Positions 20,499 through 24,166 of a stretch of DNA of 24,166 nucleotides are shown one piece after another. The DNA lies in the IMG/VR virus record IMGVR_UViG_3300031952_000137, positions 1 through 24,166 of that record; one strand, written 5' to 3'. The notes under the pieces were generated by a model. That model did no database searches. It saw nothing but the letters and a program-made list of their open reading frames with translations, and was not told the origin of the DNA. The translations under genes and the position numbers were made by a program. Position 1 is the stretch's first letter. Each line of letters starts with the position of its first letter. Origin of the DNA: a virus.

Positions 20499-22739
20499 AT
20501 GGCGAACCCAGCGTCCGATATTCGGGCGGAAGTCCTTGCACGCCATCCCGATGCCGTTCTCATCGAGCGTGGCCTGAGTCATCTCCGGCACCAGCTCCCT
20601 GACCTCGACGGTAGGCAGCGCTTTGTTCTGAATGCCGTCATCGGGGCGCTGCACTACAAGGACGACAAGGCAGAGTGGCAGGAGATAGATGATGCCCTTG
20701 AGGACGACGGCGCTGAGGGGTTCAGCGTCCGCACGGGACACACCGGGCACCTGCTACGGATGGCGGCGGACGGCAAACGTCGCCTCTACCCGAACCGTTA
20801 CGACCTCACTCGCTATGTGGAGTTCTCCGCCCTACCGAGCGTGGGGACTCCGCAGCGGGGCGAGAACTACCTGGCATGGGACAGGCCCCACTTCGCCGTC
20901 AAGATGTTCTCCGGCGGCACCTGCGTCAAGTTCCTCTTCCTTCTCAAGGATGCGTCGGCTCCCACCAGCGTCAGCTTCAATGTTACCCTGGTCGGCCTGA
21001 CACGGCAGGGGCGCTTCCTGCTGGCGGACGGCGTGCCCGTGGCGGAGATGCGCCTGCCGACCGCTGTTGACGCGGCAGGGACGGAACGCGACTGCACCTT
21101 CACCCTCAGTACGGGGAAGGTAACGATCAGCCTCGATACCACCGGCCTCGCCTTCCCCATCGAGATCGACCCGACGGTGGACGTGCAGGTCGGGGCAAGT
21201 GGCGATGATGGATACAGATATTCCACCTCCTACTTCAACGTGGTCGCCACCTCCATGACTGTAGGTTACAGCGGCAGCGCCCGTCGCGGTTTCTATCGCT
21301 GGACTGGTGTAACACTCGCAGGGACGATTGATGTCTCCTACGTCCAGGTTTACCCCGGCAGTGCCGCAACTGGGATTCCCCAGCTAAAGATAAGAGGTGT
21401 TGACGAAGATAACCCAGCAGCACCAACAACTTATCAGCAATTCGACGCTGACCCCTTAACCGCTCACGGAATCGATTGGGATGGTGCTTGGACTGAGAAC
21501 CAATGGGCTCAGTCCCCTTCCCTGAACGACATCTTCCAAGAGTTGGTAGGCTCCTACACCATCTCCAACGATGCCGTCATGCTCCAGATAAACGACGATG
21601 GGGGGGTCGATAACAACTACCAGACGGTACGCACCTGGGACTACAACACTCACGGGTACGGCGCGAAACTCCACATCGAATACTCGGTCGGCGGCGGCGC
21701 GACGGTTCTTGCGGTTACGGCTCAGGCTACAGCCGAAGCCCTGCTGCCCACGATTACAACCGTCCGCAGCCCAACGATATTGGCCGTCACCGCAGAGGCT
21801 ACCGCCGAAGCGCCGCTCCCGACGATAGGGATATTCAAGACCGTCTTAGCCGTGACAGCCCTAGCGGTGGCAAGTGCCCTACTACCTACTATAGCCGCAG
21901 TCCGCAGCCCAACCGTCGCGGCCGTGACGGCGGAGGCGGCGGCGGCGGCTCCACTGCCGACCATCACTGCTGGCACCGGCACCACCGTTTTGGCCGTCAC
22001 CGCAGAGGCTACGGCAGACGCCCTGCTGCCGGCCGTAAGTACCATCCGTAGCCCGACCGTCTTAGCGCTCACGGCTGAGGCAACAGCCTTGGCTCCCGCG
22101 CCGACGATCACTGTTGGAGTTACCGCAACAATCCTTGCCGTGACAGCAGAGGCAACGGCGGATGCCTTGTTGGCCACAGTAGCAACTATCCGTAGCCCCA
22201 CGGTTCTGGCGGTTACGGCAACGGCCACGGCAGACGCCCCACTCCCCACGATCACCGCTATCAGGAACCCGACGGTTCTGGCAGTGACAGCAGAGGCGAC
22301 GGCAACATGCCCCCTACCTACGGTTACAGCTATTAGAAACCCCACCATCCTTGCAGTCACGGCCGAAGCCGCGGCTGCTTGCCCGGTCCCTACCGTAGCC
22401 GCTATCCGCAGCCCAATGATCCTTGCGGTTACAGCGATTGCAACCGCTATGGCCCCGGCGCCGACTATCACTGCCGGCGGGCTGGGGGTTGTCCTGGCAG
22501 TTCCGGCCGAGGCGATGGCGGCGGCTCTGTTGCCCGCAATCAGCACTGAATTGCCGAGCCTTCTTTCACTGTCCGCATCGTATGAGCCGACCCTTTCGCT
22601 CTCGGCATCACAGGAATCATCTATCGCGCTGTCCGCATCGTATGAGCCGACCCTTTCGCTCTCGGCATCACAGGAATCATCTATCGCGCTGTCCGCATCG
22701 TATGAGCCGCAACTAGATTTGGAGGCGAGCTATGGCTGA
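20499..22739 (+). CDS. Large modular tail fibre/receptor-binding-like protein with tandem repeats
   Basis: The 746-residue protein has three parts. Residues 1-232 include ALHYKDDKAEWQEIDDAL, YLAWDRPHFAVKMF and FPIEIDPTVDVQ, a beta-rich phage surface region. Residues about 233-398 form another module: RRGFYRWTGVTLAGTIDVSY, LKIRGVDEDNPAAPTTY, LTAHGIDWDGAWTENQW and AKLHIEYSV. Residues 402-687 are twelve repeats of about 24 residues on the theme TVLAVTAEATADALLPTI, followed by a short tail built of LSASYEPTLSLSASQESSIA repeats. No enzyme motif is seen. AAGGGG precedes ATG 20499. The end overlaps the BppU-like gene by 8 nt. A host-surface or glycan-binding fibre is the best guess. Confidence 0.78.
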   Translation: MANPASDIRAEVLARHPDAVLIERGLSHLRHQLPDLDGRQRFVLNAVIGALHYKDDKAEWQEIDDALEDDGAEGFSVRTGHTGHLLRMAADGKRRLYPNRYDLTRYVEFSALPSVGTPQRGENYLAWDRPHFAVKMFSGGTCVKFLFLLKDASAPTSVSFNVTLVGLTRQGRFLLADGVPVAEMRLPTAVDAAGTERDCTFTLSTGKVTISLDTTGLAFPIEIDPTVDVQVGASGDDGYRYSTSYFNVVATSMTVGYSGSARRGFYRWTGVTLAGTIDVSYVQVYPGSAATGIPQLKIRGVDEDNPAAPTTYQQFDADPLTAHGIDWDGAWTENQWAQSPSLNDIFQELVGSYTISNDAVMLQINDDGGVDNNYQTVRTWDYNTHGYGAKLHIEYSVGGGATVLAVTAQATAEALLPTITTVRSPTILAVTAEATAEAPLPTIGIFKTVLAVTALAVASALLPTIAAVRSPTVAAVTAEAAAAAPLPTITAGTGTTVLAVTAEATADALLPAVSTIRSPTVLALTAEATALAPAPTITVGVTATILAVTAEATADALLATVATIRSPTVLAVTATATADAPLPTITAIRNPTVLAVTAEATATCPLPTVTAIRNPTILAVTAEAAAACPVPTVAAIRSPMILAVTAIATAMAPAPTITAGGLGVVLAVPAEAMAAALLPAISTELPSLLSLSASYEPTLSLSASQESSIALSASYEPTLSLSASQESSIALSASYEPQLDLEASYG
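21702..22559 (+). repeat. Twelve 24-codon repeats in the fibre gene
   Basis: Eleven units of 72 bp and one of 66 bp encode TVLAVTAEATAxAPLPTI followed by a short spacer that often reads TAIRSP or TAIRNP. The protein pattern is well kept while the DNA has diverged, so this is an old repeat array under selection. The regular strand-like periodicity suggests a repetitive rod or beta-solenoid-like stalk. Confidence 0.85.
22569..22709 (+). repeat. Perfect 60-bp tandem repeat, 2.35 copies
   Basis: Units 22569-22628 and 22629-22688 are identical over all 60 bp, and 22689-22709 repeats the first 21 bp. The unit starts CTGTCCGCATCGTATGAGCC and encodes LSASYEPTLSLSASQESSIA in frame. Identity at silent sites shows a recent duplication. 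Confidence 0.95.
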
Positions 22740-23067
22740 GAATCAAGACATTTCGATGTTCAGGGGAGAAGACAAGATTCTCGAATGTACCCTGATACCC
22801 GTTACGAATATCGCGGGCTGGACGCTTGCCTTCACCCTACGGTCGACGCCGGAAAGCACGGATGCGTTGATCGAGAAGACCACGGGTGCGGGCATCACCA
22901 TCACGGTGCCGGCGACCGGTGTCTTTCAGGTAGCCCTGGCCGATACCGACACGGCAGCCGCCCTCCAACCAGGGAGGTACTACTACGACTGCAAGCGGAC
23001 GAATGCAGGCCTTGAGACGATCCTGGTCTACGGCATCCTAGAACTCTTGGCGGAGGTGACGCGATGA
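22732..23067 (+). CDS. BppU-like baseplate upper protein N-domain
   Basis: The 111-residue protein starts MAENQDISMFRGEDKILECTLIPVTNIAGWTLAFTLRST and ends TGVFQVALADTDTAAALQPGRYYYDCKRTNAG...ILELLAEVTR. The pattern of RG, a strand-rich centre, G.F.V.L...DT..L.PG.Y.YD and a closing G.L.L...VT matches the small immunoglobulin-like N-domain of BppU-type baseplate proteins. It is short, with no receptor-binding tail attached, so it may adapt other fibres. GGAGG upstream of ATG 22732 lies in the end of the fibre gene. Its stop overlaps the next ATG. Confidence 0.78.
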   Translation: MAENQDISMFRGEDKILECTLIPVTNIAGWTLAFTLRSTPESTDALIEKTTGAGITITVPATGVFQVALADTDTAAALQPGRYYYDCKRTNAGLETILVYGILELLAEVTR

Positions 23068-23150
23068 TGGGGCAAGACGACTTAGCGAACGCTTGGCGCT
23101 GGAGCGCCTGCGAATACAGTATCCCGACGGGAAGGAGGATCAAGGAGTGA
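23064..23150 (+). CDS. Possible 28-residue leader-type peptide
   Basis: ATG 23064 overlaps the stop of the BppU-like gene (ATGA) and has GGAGG at 23052-23056 7 nt upstream, so ribosomes should start here. The frame ends at TGA 23148-23150, which overlaps the GTG of the next membrane protein (GTGA). The product starts MMGQDDLANAWRWSACEY and has no recognisable domain. It may be a coupling peptide or a chance frame. An overlapping frame, open from 23060 with a TTG at 23093, could instead extend the next protein. Confidence 0.4.
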   Translation: MMGQDDLANAWRWSACEYSIPTGRRIKE

Positions 23151-23326
23151 ATACCGTGATGTTGAGGTTATTGATCACTGGGGCCTTCGCGCTCATAGCA
23201 CTGGGCGGGGCGTTGGCGCTGGAATTGATGGGCAGAGGCTGCTCGCCGTGGCTCATTGCATTACTTGGCGCTGTCACCGGCTACTTCTTCGGCCACGTTC
23301 AGGCCAACGGCTTCCACGGGAAGTAG
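23147..23326 (+). CDS. Small two-helix membrane protein, holin candidate
   Basis: From GTG 23147 (AGGAGG at 23133-23138, 8 nt upstream) the 59-residue product starts MNTVMLRLLITGAFALIALG. Two hydrophobic segments lie at about residues 6-24 and 34-48 (PWLIALLGAVTGYFFG), with a short polar C-terminus. It sits directly before another two-helix protein and an amidase, which is where holins and antiholins are found. A longer TTG start at 23093 would add 18 mostly charged residues. Holin function rests on size, topology and position. Confidence 0.65.
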   Translation: MNTVMLRLLITGAFALIALGGALALELMGRGCSPWLIALLGAVTGYFFGHVQANGFHGK

Positions 23327-23328
23327 CC

Positions 23329-23574
23329 ATGCCGACGATCCCGCACTGGCTCTGGCTTCTCTGGGTGCTTGACGGCTTCAAGTGGCTGGCCTGGTTCTTC
23401 GTCATCGAGGGGATCGCCATCGCCAACGGGCATCACAGCGCGGACACGCTATCTCAGATCGTCTGGGCTGCGCGGCTGCCAGCCGTCCTGTTCTTTATTA
23501 GCGCAGGCGTGGTGGTCTTCACAGCCATCTGGCTAATGCTTCACTTCACGTCCGGCGGCAAGTGGGGAATCTAA
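23329..23574 (+). CDS. Small two-helix membrane protein, holin or antiholin candidate
   Basis: The 81-residue product starts MPTIPHWLWLLWVLDGFKWL. It has two hydrophobic segments, about residues 7-31 (LWLLWVLDGFKWLAWFFVIEG region) and 52-74 (RLPAVLFFISAGVVVFTAIW), separated by a polar loop NGHHSADTLSQ. It starts 2 nt after the previous stop and its TAA overlaps the amidase ATG (TAATG), so the three genes are translated together. Together with the preceding protein it could be a holin/antiholin pair. The open frame further upstream is a shadow of the preceding gene. Confidence 0.65.
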   Translation: MPTIPHWLWLLWVLDGFKWLAWFFVIEGIAIANGHHSADTLSQIVWAARLPAVLFFISAGVVVFTAIWLMLHFTSGGKWGI

Positions 23575-24166
23575 TGTGCGTAAGAGCCAGATGCGATACA
23601 ATAGACACCTACCCGACGCCGAACTTCACGAAGGACCGGACGCAAGCAGTACGCTGGATCATCGTACACAGCACACGCGGCGGCTCTGACGACGATTATC
23701 AAGCAACTATCAACTGGTTCCAGAACCCCGCATCACAGGTGTCAAGTCACCTGCTCGTTTCACGCGATGGGCGAGTGGCACGCTTCGTCAGGGACGAAGA
23801 TACGGCTTGGCATGCTGGCTTCCACAATCCCTACACTCTCGGCATAGAGTTCGAGCAGGCCACAGCGGACACACCGTTTACGGATGGGCAATTAGCAAAG
23901 GGCGCGGACCAGTGCCACAACTGGCTAGGGAAGTTCGGTGACATCGCCATAGTCGGGCACGAGAACACACCGCAGGGTATTCAGAGCGGCAAGACCGACC
24001 CCGGCCACCTGTTCCCGTGGCCGCAGTTCATGGAGATGGTTATGGCAGATACAGAAGCGCGACAGTCTATCGCTATCCTCAAGCAGCAGGAAAGTCTGAA
24101 GGCGGCGGTCGGCGACAACGACATGGGCGTACTGATTGCACGGCTGCAATACTTTGGCGTCCTGCC
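23574..24166 (+). CDS. N-acetylmuramoyl-L-alanine amidase endolysin (3' end missing)
   Basis: The frame opens at ATG 23574, overlapping the previous TAA, and runs off the window after about 197 residues. It is an Amidase_2-type (AmpD/T7 lysozyme-like) zinc amidase that cuts the bond between MurNAc and L-Ala in peptidoglycan. Visible landmarks are WIIVHST (His32), SHLLVSRDGRVARFV, TAWHAGF (His80), LGIEFE (Glu92), IAIVGHENTP (His129) and GKTDPGHLFPW (Lys140, Asp142). His32, His129 and Asp142 are the likely zinc ligands. Residues after 155 (MADTEARQSIAILKQQESLK) form a linker or the start of a C-terminal region, which may bind the wall. As it lacks an end, the total length is unknown. Confidence 0.93.
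   Translation, partial: MCVRARCDTIDTYPTPNFTKDRTQAVRWIIVHSTRGGSDDDYQATINWFQNPASQVSSHLLVSRDGRVARFVRDEDTAWHAGFHNPYTLGIEFEQATADTPFTDGQLAKGADQCHNWLGKFGDIAIVGHENTPQGIQSGKTDPGHLFPWPQFMEMVMADTEARQSIAILKQQESLKAAVGDNDMGVLIARLQYFGVL

Noticed and set aside
21722-22546. 274-codon minus-strand ORF with AVASAVTA-type repeats
   Set aside because: The repeats are the reverse reading of the fibre repeat array. The forward frame continues from a supported N-terminal domain into the BppU-like gene.
20499-22739. Diversity-generating retroelement acting on the fibre gene
   Set aside because: No reverse transcriptase or template repeat is visible in the window. The repeats are tandem and in frame, not a variable/template pair.
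1-24166. CRISPR array, integrase, attachment site or defence system
   Set aside because: No regularly spaced palindromic repeats, recombinase motifs or known defence genes were seen on either strand.

Overview
This window is the late structural region of a tailed double-stranded DNA bacteriophage or prophage, read almost entirely on the + strand. Gene order and families point to a siphovirus with an HK97-type capsid and a long non-contractile tail: P27-type small terminase, large terminase, HK97-type portal, S49 prohead protease, HK97-type major capsid protein, head-tail connectors, tail tube proteins, a frameshifted tail assembly chaperone, tape measure, Dit, Tal, fibre-like proteins and an amidase endolysin. 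The host cannot be fixed from this sequence. Starts are preceded by clear Shine-Dalgarno sequences, the DNA is GC-rich with some less GC-rich islands, and one reverse-strand gene carries a bacterial lipoprotein signal, so the host is a bacterium. No integrase, repressor, replication gene, tRNA, attachment site or CRISPR array is visible. The reverse-strand lipoprotein gene hints at a temperate lifestyle.

Layout. 1-78: 3' tail of a gene cut by the window edge. 89-5000: packaging and procapsid genes (terS, terL, a small two-helix membrane protein, portal, S49 protease), then a short unknown gene (5012-5359). 5343-5550: a near-consensus sigma70-type promoter and a long structured leader in front of the major capsid gene. 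5551-8676: capsid protein, two small putative head proteins and a LamG-like protein, with strong hairpins at 7365-7392 and 8687-8720. 8742-11172: head-tail connection genes, interrupted by an HNH endonuclease. 11182-13359: a small unknown gene, two tandem paralogous tail tube-like genes and a chaperone gene with two -1 slippery heptamers. 13360-15201: tape measure. 15207-15572: reverse-strand lipoprotein gene. 15644-23067: Dit, Tal, two small proteins, a minor tail protein, a large repeat-bearing fibre-like protein and a BppU-like protein. 23064-24166: a probable lysis cassette (small membrane proteins and an N-acetylmuramoyl-L-alanine amidase cut by the window end).

How they work together. 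The terminase cuts and pumps DNA through the portal into a capsid matured by the S49 protease. The connectors seal the head and join it to a tail whose length is set by the tape measure and whose tube polymerises with help from the chaperones G and GT. Dit, Tal and the fibre-like proteins form the host-recognition tip, and the amidase with its membrane partners lyses the cell.

The less ordinary parts are: the capsid leader RNA with mutually exclusive hairpins; the antisense lipoprotein moron with its own extended -10 promoter, directly against the tape measure gene; repeated capture of beta-sandwich modules inside a head-tail connector, Dit, Tal and fibre proteins; the tail tube duplication; and a perfect 60-bp tandem duplication at the end of the fibre gene.
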